From Lepus europaeus (taxonomy: Eukaryota > Chordata > Mammalia > Lagomorpha > Leporidae): a stretch of DNA of 64,000 nucleotides. Where the stretch lies: the NCBI RefSeq assembly GCF_033115175.1, contig NC_084834.1, positions 81,700,462-81,764,461 of the forward strand, in the 5' to 3' direction. Of the stretch, positions 35,380-45,905 are shown in pieces. The notes beneath the pieces are model-generated. The model was not told the origin of the DNA. It made no database searches and was given only the letters and a program-made list of their open reading frames with translations. Both the position numbers and the translations under genes were made by a program. Position 1 is the stretch's first letter. Each line of letters begins with the position of its first letter.

Positions 35380-37268
35380 TTCAAAAAGTTCAAAGAAATC
35401 AGCATGTAAAAGAGTTATCTGTACCCCTATTTTCATTGCAGCACAATTCACAATGGCTAAGATATGGAATCAACCTGGATGTCTATCAAGGTTGAATGGA
35501 TAAAGAAATCATGATATATATACATTATAGAGTACTACTTAACTTTAAAAATTATGAAATCCTACTGTTATATTTAACAGGGATCACTTTTCAATTAAAA
35601 TTTAAACCTAAGAATAATTGTGTGTTAATTACAGAGTTCAACTAATAGTACTAGAACAAAACAGAGAAAAAATACTAAAATGGATAAAGTATTACATTGT
35701 ACATCAGCAGTCAGCACAACAGCTGATCAAGTCACTGTTTCTCATAGTTTTTCCCCTTTGGTGCTCAGTTAGTTGTCGCCAATCAGGGAGAATATATGAT
35801 ATTTGTCCCTTTGGGACTGGCTTAATTCACTCAGCATGATGTTTTCCAGATTCCTCCATCTTGATGCAAATGACCGGATTTCATTGTTTTTGACTGCTGT
35901 ATAATGTTCTATAGAGTACATGTTCCATAATTTCTTTATCCAGTCTACTGTTGATGGGCATTTGGGTTGATTCCAGGTCTTAGCTATTGTGAACTGAGCT
36001 GCAATAAACATTAATGTGCAGACAGCTTTTTTGTTTGCCAATTTAATTTCCTTTGGGTAAATTCCAAGGAGTGGGATGGCTGGGTTGTATAAGAGAGGGA
36101 GGAGAAGAACAATTTGGGATATGCTCAATCAGATTTGCCCCAAATGGTGGAGTTAGAAACGTGCCAGGGGATTCCAATACAATCCCATCAGGGTGGCATA
36201 TACCAATGCCATCTCACTAGTCCAAGTGATCAATTTCAGTTCACAATTGATGACTCTGATAGGTCTAAGAGTCAAAGGGGTCACACAAACAAGACTAGTT
36301 TCTGCTAAAACTAACTGATAGAACTAAAAAGGGAGAGAACTATCCAACATGGGAAGCGGGATACACAGCAGAATCATAGAATGGCAGATGTCCTAAATGG
36401 CACTCTGGCCTCAGAATCAGCCCTTAAGGCATTTGGATCTGGCTCAAGAGCCCATGAGAGTATTTTAGGCATGGAAAGCCAAGACACTCTGGAAAAAGTT
36501 GATGAAGATGAAGAAGAAGAAGACCTAAATGAAAGATCTTAGGGAGTGAGATCCCAGTGGAAAGAACGGGGCCATCAAAGAAGGAGGTACCTTTCTCTGA
36601 AGGGAGGAGAGAACTTCCACTTTGACTATGACCCTGTCGGAATAAGATCGAAGTCGGCAAACTCAAAAGGCTTCCATAGCCTTGGCAACTCATGACTAGA
36701 GCCTGGGGAGATTGCTGACGCCATAAACAAGAGTGTCAAATTGTTAAGTCAACAACAGGAGTCACTGTGTACTTACATCTCATGTGGGATCTGTCCTTAA
36801 TGTGTTGTCCAATGTGAAGTGATGCTATAACTAGTACTGAAAAAGTATTTTACACTTTGTGTTTCTGTGTGGGTGCAAACTGATGAAATCTTTAATTAAT
36901 ACATACTAAATCAATTTTCTGTATATCAAGATAATTGAAAATGAAAAAAAAATTATGAAATCCTTTCTTTTGCAACAAGATAGACACAGCTGGAAACCAT
37001 TATACTTAGTTTAATAAACCAGTCCCAAAAAGACAGATACCCTATGTTTTTCCTGATCCAAGGTAACTAATACAGTACACAAAATGTTATATTGGAGTGA
37101 AATGGACATTTTGAGATTTGATTTTTTACAGTCCTTGTCTTTTCTGTTGATGAAGAGTGTTTTTTTTTTCTTCATACTGTTTGTTGAACTCTTTTACTTA
37201 GTGTAGTGTTAACTTTACAATCATTAAGTAATCTCAAAGTACTTTTTAGGTATGAATTTACACAGTGG

Positions 37269-37316
<48 letters not shown>

Positions 37317-37330
37317 CATACACACATACA
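35380..37330 (+). mobile_element. Old sense L1 (ORF2 end and 3' UTR) carrying a nested younger L1
   Basis: The left part has AAAGAGTTATCTGTACCCC, CAATGGCTAAGATATGGAATC and GGATGTCTATCAAGG, which is ORF2 C-terminus in sense. After the nested element it resumes with TGCAACAAGATAGACACAGC, AACCATTATACTTAG and CCAGTCCCAAAAAGACAG. The two parts read through if the nested L1 and one target-site copy are removed. Confidence 0.8.
35564..36948 (+). mobile_element. Younger L1 3' end with 5' inversion (twin-priming structure)
   Basis: 35564-36097 is antisense: the complement of the start of the L1 3' UTR followed by the ORF2 C-terminus, which is an open minus-strand frame down to the stop at 35769 (LLGIYPKEIKLANKKAVC, AQFTIAKTWNQPKCPS). 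From about 36098 the strand flips to sense 3' UTR (ACAATTTGGGATATGCTCAATC) and continues to an A-run at 36944-36952. AAATTATGAAATCCT brackets the whole unit (35549-35563 and 36950-36964), so the two halves entered as one insertion. About ten bases or fewer of L1 appear lost at the junction. Confidence 0.92.
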
Positions 37331-37331
37331 C
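37266..37331. repeat. (TA)n(TG)n(TA)n microsatellite
   Basis: A compound dinucleotide tract: TATATATATATA, then a TG run of about 13 units, then TATATATATA and ACACATACAC. It lies at the 3' edge of the old L1. Confidence 0.95.
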
Positions 37332-38129
37332 CCTTTTGGCTTTCTGTATCTGACTTGGTTTGCTAATCTCCAGCTATTCTATTGAAATCTTTGGCTTTGG
37401 ATAAGAAATATCGTTCTGATACCTACTGAATTTAAATTCACTTGTTTTCTGGTTATTGACATAAACAAAATACGTCAAAATTTTTGTCTTGTGACTTTGT
37501 ACATTCAGAATGTAGGTACAGTTTGGATTTTCTGCTGTTTAGGATGTCAGTGTGTCATGTCACTCCTTGGCTTTCAACTAGCAGGTGGATTTTCTGGAGA
37601 GTTCGCTGTAACCTCTTTCATGTGTCTGTTGCCTTTATAGGTATGAATGGAAATCGGAGATAATGCACATCTAGTGGCCAGAGTGCCTGTCCCTGCCCTT
37701 TCTTGCAAGAGTTTCTCTGTATACTTGAACATGTACAATGGAGCAGTATAGCTTGATAGGGAATATTCCCAAATGATATTGAAGAAAAACTGCTGATATC
37801 TCACAAAAGTAGACAGCATAGTTTCTGCTGTTTTGTATTGGTCAGGACAGTCATAAGCCCATCCAGTTCAAGGAGAAGGGACACCATTTGTTAATGGAAG
37901 GAGCATAAAGATTTGTGTCCTATCATTAATATACTTCCTATTTCCTCTGATTCCCTCCAAATTTTAGATTTTCTGTTTCTACTCTAACCCTGCACTCTGA
38001 ACTCAGGTCAATCAATAAAGTCTATTGGTTCTAGTTTCATTCCATTCATTATTAATGTACTTTTTTTCTACTTTAGTTTGAGAAAAGAAATTAGAAAACA
38101 GTGCAAAAAAATAATTTTCAAAGCTTTGT
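37332..38129. other. Gene-free interval without recognised repeats
   Basis: Nothing recognised. The frame at 37574-37819 has no known motif. Confidence 0.4.
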
Positions 38130-38290
38130 TGCTTGGCTTTGAATCCTAACTCCATTATTTATTGAATGTCTCATTTAAATCTCACTTTCCTCTTTTGTCA
38201 AGCAAAGATTATATCTCCTGTATCACATGGGTATTGTAAAATACTAAACTGAATAAGATAATAAACATAGTGTTTTACACTCATATGATC
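38130..38290 (+). repeat. MIR SINE remnant
   Basis: GCTTTGAATCCTAACTCCATTATTTATTGAATG, TTTCCTCTTTTGTCAAGCAAAG and AACATAGTGTTTTACAC follow the MIR sense order (TTCAAATCCCAGCTCTGCC, CCTCATCTGTAAAATGGG, TAAAGCAC). Confidence 0.45.
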
Positions 38291-38974
38291 TATCAAAATG
38301 GAATAGTATGTATGACTAGTAGTTATGTCTACCACTAAGTGAAAATAAGGAGCCGTTTATCTTGGGCCTTCTCACCTCACTGTTTACTCTGCATAATAAA
38401 CTAGATTGATTTTTATGCTTATAATTACAGTTGTTATACTAAAAGGATACAGATAATAATCACGATAGGAAAAAGACGTGGAAGTAAGTACACAAGCTTC
38501 CAACTACCTCTTCTCAATGGAGTAACTTGGGGACACATTATTAAAATGAACTTACATTGTCACAGCACAACCAAAACTTTAGGGTTACAAAAACATTTTT
38601 ATCAGGCAGAATATTCTAAGGGGTCAGGGGCTATCTCTAGGAGTTTGAAAAGAGACCCTTCTTTGGGCTTTGTATGATCTACTGAGTTAGCCCTATCCTT
38701 CCCACATTCTAATAATGTAAGATTGTAGTAATAGGCAAACTGACTGAAGGGCATATAACACCACTGTATAACCGGTTTTCTTGGAAATTTAAAAACTGTT
38801 CTAAAATGTGGTTTATTTTAAAATTTAAAATTGAAAATAAGCTAAATTGAATATTCAGTCCTAAAGTATATTAACATTTCAAATTGACTAAATTGAAAGA
38901 TTATATCAAAAGATACCCTGTTGTGTTGCCTTGGCTAATATCTTTAAAATTTCTGTTGTCTGTGTGTTTGAACG

Positions 38975-39400
38975 AAAGATTAAATTATTTCCAAGCAGCA
39001 AAGGCTTTTATTATTCATAATAGCCAAAAAAGTAGAGGAAATTTTCATGTGTCTATCAACTGATGGATAAATAAAATGGAATATTATTCAGTTGTTAAAA
39101 TGACAAAATTCAAATATTTTCTAAAGCAGGAATGAAAAACTAAGGGAAAGCAGCTGGTCATATAGAACCATAAATTTTGTGATTTATATGAAATATCCAA
39201 AAGAGTCAAATCCAGAAACAGAAATGGTTTCTGCAGGAACATAGATTGATTGCAAGTGAGTATGGGTTTTCTCTTTGGGATAATGGAGGTTCCAAAATTA
39301 GATGGTGTGATACTTGTGTAACCCTATAAATATACAAACAACACTGAATTATAGATTTTTAGATGATTGAGTGTTATGGTACGCAAATTATGCACCAATT
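38975..39400 (+). mobile_element. Old L1 3' end, sense
   Basis: TCATAATAGCCAAAAAAGTAG, ATCAACTGATGGATAAATAAAATGG and GGAATATTATTCAG mark the ORF2 end. TGTGATACTTGTGTAACCC, CACTGAATTATAGATTTTTAG and GGTACGCAAATTATGC mark an old 3' UTR. Heavily decayed. Confidence 0.75.
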
Positions 39401-40384
39401 TTTAAAAGCTAGTTGCCTCACATGGTAAATTTCTTAGTAATGTTTGTACACTAGATGAGACCTAAGTAAATGCAACTATAATATATGTAAATATCCCCTC
39501 TATATACCTTTCTTAGCCTTTCTTTCTCATTATAATCCAAGCAGAATACATTTAACCCTTTATTTTCATAAAGTATTATAAAGAATTTGATTTCAGAACT
39601 CCTCCTCTCAGACGTTCTAAATAGTTGGAGCAATCAAACTTTCATAACTGTTCTAGCATGTGGAAGGGAAAAAGGCTAGCATTATAGATAAATAAATGAA
39701 TTCATCCACTGAATTCCTATACCTCTATTTTCTAGATTGATATCATCAAGCAAAAAAAAGGCCCTAATTGAAAAATAGTTTGCTATTTTTGTGTATTTGT
39801 GATTGCAAAGCTCTGTACAGTTAAAGTTCCTGAAAGTACGTACAGGTGTCTAAACACTTATTTTTTGAAAACTTTTAAATGGAATTTGATAATTGTGTGT
39901 GATAAAGTTGATTTATTCCTTTAACATAATTTTTCCATTTTTTAGTTTTAAATTAGTTTTTAACAGATTCGATGTGATTTGTAAGTACAGTCTAAGAACA
40001 TAGTGATATTCTTTCCTCTCTTCCTCCCTCCCCTCCTCCTTTCTTCTCCCTATTTTATTTTATTTTATTTTATTTTGAGATAGCATAGTTTAAATTTATG
40101 GTAAAAAGATTTAATACTTCGCCAAATAAGAAGTTTAACAAGTAAAATGCCAAATGACCCTAGTTTGGGGGGGGATATAGAAAATGGCTATGAACCATAT
40201 TTGATGGAATATGACCATGTCACCCATACACAGTAAATTTTGAAGTAATCATAGAACATTAAAACTGTAGGAGTATAGTATTGTTACCATTAGTCTGACA
40301 AAGTTGCGCAAAGCTATATTTTCAGCAATACTAATACACACAGATATTTCTTACTTTACATTTCTTCTTTTTATATTTTAGCTC
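39401..40384. other. Gene-free interval with a (TTTTA)n tract
   Basis: A pentanucleotide repeat TATTTTATTTTATTTT at 40051-40076 follows a C/T-rich run. Nothing else recognised. Confidence 0.5.
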
Positions 40385-41428
40385 CCAGATGTAAAGGAGA
40401 ACATGTGATATTTGTCTTTCTGGGTCCAGTTTATTTCACACAACATGGTATCATCCAGTTACATCCATTTGGTTCAAATGGTAGAGTTAAACATTTCTTT
40501 TATATCTAAGTAATATTTCTTGGTGTGTATATACCACATTTTCTTTATCCATTCATCCAATGATGGATACTTTGGATCCAAATTTTGGTTATTGTGGACA
40601 ATGCTGCTATGAACTTGGTGTTATAGGTATTTTTTTGGTACATAGTATTCAAAACTTTTGGGTATATGCCATGTAGTAAGATTGCTAGGTCATAAGGCAA
40701 GTCTATTCCTAGTTTTTAAGAAATCTCCACATGGTTTTCAAAGTGGCTGCACTAATTTACATTCCCAGCTGCAGTGTATAGGTGTTCCTCTTTGTCCACA
40801 GGCTTGTCAGCATTTGTTACTCTCTGTGTTCTGGATTTTAGCCATTCTGACAGGGGTGAGGTATTATCTCAATATGGTTTTCATTTGCACTCCTCTGATG
40901 GCTAGTGATGTTGAGTACTTTTTCCATATATTTTTCCATTTGCATTTCTTTTGAGAACTGTCCTTTGAAGTCTATTTCTCAACTGGACTGGTTGTTTTTC
41001 ATGTTGCTGATAGATTCAGGATATTCTTTGTCAGGCAAGTGGTTTGCAAATATTTTTCCCATTCTAACGAATGTCTCTTCATTCTCTTATTTCTTTTGCT
41101 GTGCAAAGGCTTCTGAGTTTGATATAGTCCCTGTTTAGTTTTGCTTTTGTTGCTTGTGCTTTTGGGGTCTTATCCAATAAGTTGTCCCATTTACCAATGT
41201 CTTGGAGTGTTTCCCCTATATTTCATTCAGCAATGTCATAGTCTCAGGCAGGTCTTGAATTTAGTTCTTTGATTCATCTTGAGTTGACTTTTGTATATGG
41301 TGAGTGGTATGGATCTGTTTTTCATTCTTACATATATGCATCCACTTTTGCCAGTGTCATTGGTTGAAGAAATTATCCTTTTTTCACTGTATGGTCTGAG
41401 CACTTTTGTTCAAAATTCATTTGGCTAT

Positions 41429-41460
<32 letters not shown>

Positions 41461-41760
41461 GAATCAGTTTGCAGGCTCTCTCTTCTATTCCACGGATCAA
41501 CACATCAGTTTTTATGCCAGTGTTGTTCAGCTTTCATTACCATATCTTTGTAGTATGCTTGGCAGGTCAAGTATTATGCTGCCTCAGGCTTGATTTTTCT
41601 TGTTCTTGATTACTTTGACTATTCTGGGCCTTTTGTGATCCATATGAACTTTAGGATTGCATTTTCTAATTCTGTAAAGAATTTCAGTGGTATTTTTACA
41701 GAGATTACATTGAATTTTAGACTGCTTTAAGAAATAGACATTTTAATGATATGGATTCTT

Positions 41761-42058
41761 TTTTTTAAAGATTTATTTATTTTAAAGTTACACAGAGAAG
41801 GAGAGAGAGAGAGAGGTCTTCCATCCGCTGGTTCATTCCCTAATTGGATGCAACAGCCGGAGCTGCACCAATCTGAAGCCAGGAGATTCTTCTGGGTCTC
41901 CCACCTGGGTACAAGGACTTGGGCCATCCTACACTGCTTTCCCAGGCCATAGCAGAGAGCTGGATCAGAAGTGGAGCAGCCAGGCCTCGAACCAGCACCC
42001 ATATGGGATGTTGGCACTGCAGGCGGCAGCTTTACCTGCTATGCCACAAGCCAGCCCC
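41761..42058 (-). mobile_element. CSINE copy inside L1, with target-site duplication
   Basis: Antisense copy of the AAAGATTTATTTATTTT-tailed type. AATGATATGGATTCTT (41745-41760) and AATGATAAGGATTCTT (42059-42074) flank it, one base apart. Confidence 0.93.
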
Positions 42059-42291
42059 AATGATAAGGATTCTTCTGATCTATGAGCAAGGGCTGTCTTT
42101 CAATTCTTGTGTGTCCTTAATTATTTCTTTCATCAATGTTTGGTTAAATTTATTCCTAAATATTTGATTTTTTGGTGGCTATCGTGAATGGGATTTCTTT
42201 GATTTATCTGAGTTCATCATTAGCATACAAAAAAGCTACTTTTTGTATGTTTATTCTGCAACCTGTAACTTTAGTGAATTGATTCAATTTT

Positions 42292-42585
42292 TTAGGATTT
42301 ATTTGAAAGGCAGAGTTACAGAGAGGCAGAGAGAGAGAGGTCCTCCACCTGCTGGTTCACTCCCCAGATGGCTGCAACTGCCGGAGCTGTGCCAATCCAA
42401 AGCCAGAAGCTTATTCCAGGTCTTCCATGTTGGTATAGAGAACCAAGGACTTCCTCTACTGCTCTCCCTGGCCATTGCAGAGAGCTGGATCAGAAGTGGA
42501 ACAACCGGACCTCGACCCTGCTACCATATGAGATGCCAGAATAGCAGACAGCAGCTTTACCCACTATGCCACAGTGCTGGCTCCA
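42292..42585 (-). mobile_element. CSINE copy inside L1
   Basis: Antisense: GATTTATTTGAAAGGCAGAGTTAC, CCACCTGCTGGTTCACTCC, GGATCAGAAGTGGAACAACC, ACCCACTATGCCACAGTGC. Short AATT-rich flanks make the duplication hard to fix. Confidence 0.9.
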
Positions 42586-42937
42586 AATTAATTAAATTCT
42601 AACAACTTTTTGGTGGAGAGTTTAGGTTTTTCCATGTACAACACCATAAGTTTCTTTCCTGAAATGAAGTTTAATGTATCTGGATTCAGTGATGGTTATA
42701 CTTCCTATTTGTATTTTCATTTTGCTGTCATCAAAAAACCCATTCTATAAACATAAAACTTCTTGCAGATATTATATATGGAAATGAGTTTGAGTAGCCT
42801 ATCTTCCTCTTACAAGTAAATGGAGATATCAGTCTAACGAAGTAACTCTTGGTCAGTAGGATAACATATTTATTAAATACCTTATAAAATATTAATGGTA
42901 TGGGATATAATAGAAATACCTCTATTTCAGCTGCAGT

Positions 42938-43190
42938 ATTTTTGAGAGGCAGAGAGATAGACAAAGAGGCAAAGAGGTAGACAAAGGTCCATAATGTCTG
43001 GGGCTGGGCTAAAGCCAGGAGCTAGGAATGCAATCCAATTCACCCATATGGGTATCAGGAACCCAGTTACTTATGCCACCACCAATATATCCCAAGGTCT
43101 GTGTTAGCAGGAAGCAGTAAGTAGGAATCCATCTCAGATTCTCCAATTTGGGATGTAAGCATCTTAACTAGGCTAACTGCCCACCCACAT
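42938..43190 (-). mobile_element. CSINE copy, old
   Basis: GAGAGGCAGAGAGATAGACAAAG, GGGCTAAAGCCAGGAGCTAGG, CACCCATATGGGTATCAGG and GGGATGTAAGCATCTTAACTAGG in antisense order; strongly diverged. Confidence 0.65.
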
Positions 43191-44517
43191 CCGTAGTGTT
43201 CTAACACAAACATGTTAACTGATATTATTTGAGTATACTTATCTCTGCTTTGTGAATTTAGAATGTTAAAGTTATCTTAATTTAGACCCATTTGGGAAGA
43301 TATGGAAATTAAGCTTATACAGAGGAGTATGTTTGTTCATGCACTAACAGGTCACTGAGCTTGTGGTATTGTTTAAGTTCTCAGAATCATTTTATTTGTA
43401 GATACTATGAGGTATAAATTTTACTCTTGAACTGATTGTTTCTAAATGTCCTACAAGCTGATTATTCATCTCTCATTTCTCTAAAGTGTATCCAGTGAAG
43501 ATAGGTGAGTCATTAATGACAAGAAGTCGTTATTATGAATCATTATTCATATATAACTAACTAAAACTGTTTCACCATGTCATGACTTGCTAACTGATGA
43601 AGCATTAGACTGGTTAGAAGACCAGCTCTAGGAGAAAGTTATCTGTGAACGATCATTCATATTAAAAAGTAAGTTAATCATGCAGTAGTTAGTAATATGT
43701 TAATAACTATAATTAAAGGGAGGACAAACTTTGCTTTCAATTTTTTATTGGTGTTATTTCATTCAATTAGCTCTTCTGATGTCACCATCTCAGTTTACTT
43801 TTCAATCTGCAGTTTACCAGGATGGCTCTATACAATCTCAGACATGTAGTAGCATAAGTGGTCTATAAAATAAAAGTAACTTGAACTTGAATAATGCAAC
43901 TTTACCCCTAGGTTTTAATTTTATTTACAATTTCTCCTTAAATTAGTTAACTAAAAACACTGAAACATAATATGAAAAAAAAATGTTGTCCTCTCTCCTC
44001 CTTCCCTGTGAGATATTGTGCATTATAGGAAAAACAGCATTAATAAGATTTAACATTAATGCTGTAATATTGAAACACCTATGTGTGCATACACACATAG
44101 TTTTACTAAAAGTTGCGAGTGACAGGAATAAAAGGCTACTGAGCAGCTTGAAATTATCTCGGTACCTCAGGATAGTGACTCTACACCCAAACACATGGCA
44201 GGGGAAGCAAGAATGTTTACACTGTTTATTTCTTTCTTAAAGAACTATGTTTTCTTTAAGAGTAAGAATACTTTAAAAACAAAAAACTTAAATAAAAGTA
44301 TTACAAATAATTTAGGAAGTTAATTCATTTTCCTATTTTAGGAAACCTTTAAGTATTTTAAGCTAACCTTTAAGATATTCACATTAAATTTTTAATTACA
44401 TAGTATCTTAATTAAAAAATGTTCAGTGCAATATATCACCTTAAATGGTACATATTTTAGTCTCTAATACTCTTAATCTTTGAAAATAAAGTTTACAAAT
44501 CCTTCATTTTATAGGTT
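43191..44517. other. Gene-free interval downstream of PDHA2
   Basis: AT-rich, with no recognised repeat or gene. Any extended 3' transcript of PDHA2 would fall here. Confidence 0.4.
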
Positions 44518-44523
44518 TTTATT
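44518..44523 (-). terminator. Polyadenylation signal AATAAA for PDHA2
   Basis: The minus strand reads AATAAA about 76 bases after the PDHA2 stop codon, giving a short 3' UTR of roughly 100 bases. It is the first canonical hexamer found downstream. Use is inferred. Confidence 0.5.
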
Positions 44524-44598
44524 CCTCAACAAAATTGAGACCAAGAATTCCTTACAGTTGACCCTAAGTGCCCCATTGTGGGACTTTATATAGAGTCT

Positions 44599-45774
44599 TT
44601 AACTAACAGACTTAAACTTGATCCACTGATTTGCACCACGAACTTCAAAAGGTGGATTACTGCTGTAGAGGTGATGGCCCAGTTCTTCTACAGGGGGTTC
44701 AGGATCAGTTGTAGCAAACTGGGCTGCATCCTCGATTTCTTTCCTCACTTCAGAGTCGATTTCCTTTAATTCTTCCACACTGGCAAGCTTGCTGTTCACC
44801 ATCCTATCTTGGAGAAGCATAATAGGATCACTCTTGCTTCTTACTTTGTGAATTTCTTCTCGGCTACGGTAACTGATGCCAGGATCACTCATACTGTGTC
44901 CATGATAACGGTAGGTCTGCAGCTCCATCAGTATGGGCCCCTTTCCAGATCTACAATAGTTGGCTGCAAATCTCGTTGCCTCCCGAACACACAGAATATC
45001 CATTCCATCCACTCTTAGCCCAGGGATAAAATGGCCTCTCTTGTAATAGTCAGTGCTGGCTGCTGCTCTCTCAACCGATGTCCCCATTCCATAGAGGTTA
45101 TTCTCACAAATGAAAATACAAGGTAGTTTCCACAAAGCTGCCATATTGTAAGCTTCGGCTATCTGACCCTGATTAGCTGCGCCATCCCCATATAAAGTCA
45201 GGCAGATCTCGTTGTTTCCCATATACTTACAGGCCAGAGCGACACCAGCTCCCAGGGGTACTTGTGCACCCACAATGCCGTTGCCCCCATAGAAGTTCTT
45301 GGCATACATATGCATCGATCCTCCCTTGCCTTTAGCACAGCCTCCTCTTCTGCCTGTCAGCTCTGCAAGGATTGACCGGACAGGGAGTCCACGAGTGTAG
45401 CACACGCCATGCGCCCGATAGGATGTGATGACGTGATCCGAGGGGTTTATACCTGCCTCAAGCCCCACACAGCAAGCTTCCTGCCCATCACACAAGTGGC
45501 AGAAACCACGGATAAATTTCTGTTTATACAACTGATCTGCTTTCAGTTCCATGCGCCGAACAACCTGCATCATCTTGTAGTATCTGAGCCCGTCTTCCCT
45601 GGTGAGCACTGCAGTCAGCGGAGGACCCTCGTCCAACAAATAAAGATCACATTTCTTAATTTCAAACATGGCATCATTTGAATAGTTACAGGATGCCACC
45701 AGCACTCTGCGAGCTGGCTTCTTGGCCACCCCCCACAGCACACGGGAGACGAAGGCAGCCAGCATCTCCCTCAT
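44599..45774 (-). CDS. PDHA2: Pyruvate dehydrogenase E1 subunit alpha, testis-specific intronless retrogene
   Basis: The E1-alpha subunit pairs with E1-beta in the mitochondrial matrix to carry out thiamine-diphosphate-dependent decarboxylation of pyruvate, the first step of the pyruvate dehydrogenase complex. The frame is uninterrupted for 391 codons (human PDHA1 390, PDHA2 388) and ends in TAA. Residues 1-29 are rich in Arg and Lys with an LAAFVSRVL core, as in a mitochondrial presequence. The thiamine-diphosphate/Mg motif runs from GDG (196-198) to NN (225-226). The three regulatory serines are present: Ser294 and Ser301 in [11 protein letters not shown] and Ser233 in [12 protein letters not shown]1 has 11 exons, so a continuous frame marks a processed copy. 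Residues such as Phe8, [28 protein letters not shown] and ENNLYGM match human PDHA2 rather than PDHA1, so this is the old retrogene, not a recent X-derived copy. The start at 45774 aligns with MRKMLA of PDHA1 and mouse Pdha2; human PDHA2 starts at the next ATG (45765). Oddities: Pro131 where relatives have Ser, and His258 for Asp or Asn. Confidence 0.95.
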   Translation of the reverse strand: MREMLAAFVSRVLWGVAKKPARRVLVASCNYSNDAMFEIKKCDLYLLDEGPPLTAVLTREDGLRYYKMMQVVRRMELKADQLYKQKFIRGFCHLCDGQEACCVGLEAGINPSDHVITSYRAHGVCYTRGLPVRSILAELTGRRGGCAKGKGGSMHMYAKNFYGGNGIVGAQVPLGAGVALACKYMGNNEICLTLYGDGAANQGQIAEAYNMAALWKLPCIFICENNLYGMGTSVERAAASTDYYKRGHFIPGLRVDGMDILCVREATRFAANYCRSGKGPILMELQTYRYHGHSMSDPGISYRSREEIHKVRSKSDPIMLLQDRMVNSKLASVEELKEIDSEVRKEIEDAAQFATTDPEPPVEELGHHLYSSNPPFEVRGANQWIKFKSVS

Positions 45775-45905
45775 GTGGGACCGCCAAAAGCAAGGGCAGC
45801 TGTTCCCAACGACTTCCAAACTGCCAGGCGGAGTCTTTCTCCTTCCGGTGTTCGCACATCTCCTTCCGGTGCGCAGAGGAACGAACGTCATAATCGGCCA
45901 TCGTG
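45775..45905 (-). promoter_or_regulatory. Proximal promoter and 5' leader of the PDHA2 retrogene (CRE-like and paired ETS motifs)
   Basis: This short interval just upstream of the coding start is richer in CpG than the surrounding desert. On the gene strand it holds ATGACGTT (45884-45891), one base off a palindromic CRE half-site pair. It also holds two copies of CACCGGAAGGAGA (45838-45850 and 45859-45871) with perfect ETS cores, spaced 21 bp or two helical turns. A YY1-like GATGGC (45897-45902) and a weak GC box near 45827-45835 are also present. From recall, the mouse Pdha2 basal promoter depends on an ATF/CREB site silenced by CpG methylation in somatic cells; the CRE-like site here would fit that. 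No TATA box is evident close by. The transcription start cannot be fixed from sequence alone. Confidence 0.6.

Larger units (their letters stand above)
40385..42880 (-). mobile_element. L1 ORF2 remnant, antisense, interrupted by two CSINEs
   Basis: The complement of ORF2 reads from its 3' end: GAACATGTGATATTTGTCTTTC, GGACAATGCTGCTATGAACTTGG, TTTCATTTGCACTCCTCTGATGG, TTGATATAGTCCC, then further upstream ORF2 after the first SINE (CTAAATATTTGATTTTTTGGTGG, GCAACCTGTAACTTTAGTGAATTG) and after the second (TTTGGTGGAGAGTTTAGG). An (AC)n(TA)n tract sits at 41428-41460. Right border approximate. Confidence 0.85.

Noticed and set aside
37266..37331. Z-DNA-forming regulatory element in the TG/TA tract
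   Set aside because: Alternating dinucleotide tracts are common microsatellites; no nearby gene gives it a role.
45775..45891. N-terminal extension giving a 430-residue E1-alpha
   Set aside because: The extra 39 residues match no family member, and the first ATG lies inside a CRE-like motif in a CpG-containing promoter. The frame is open by chance.
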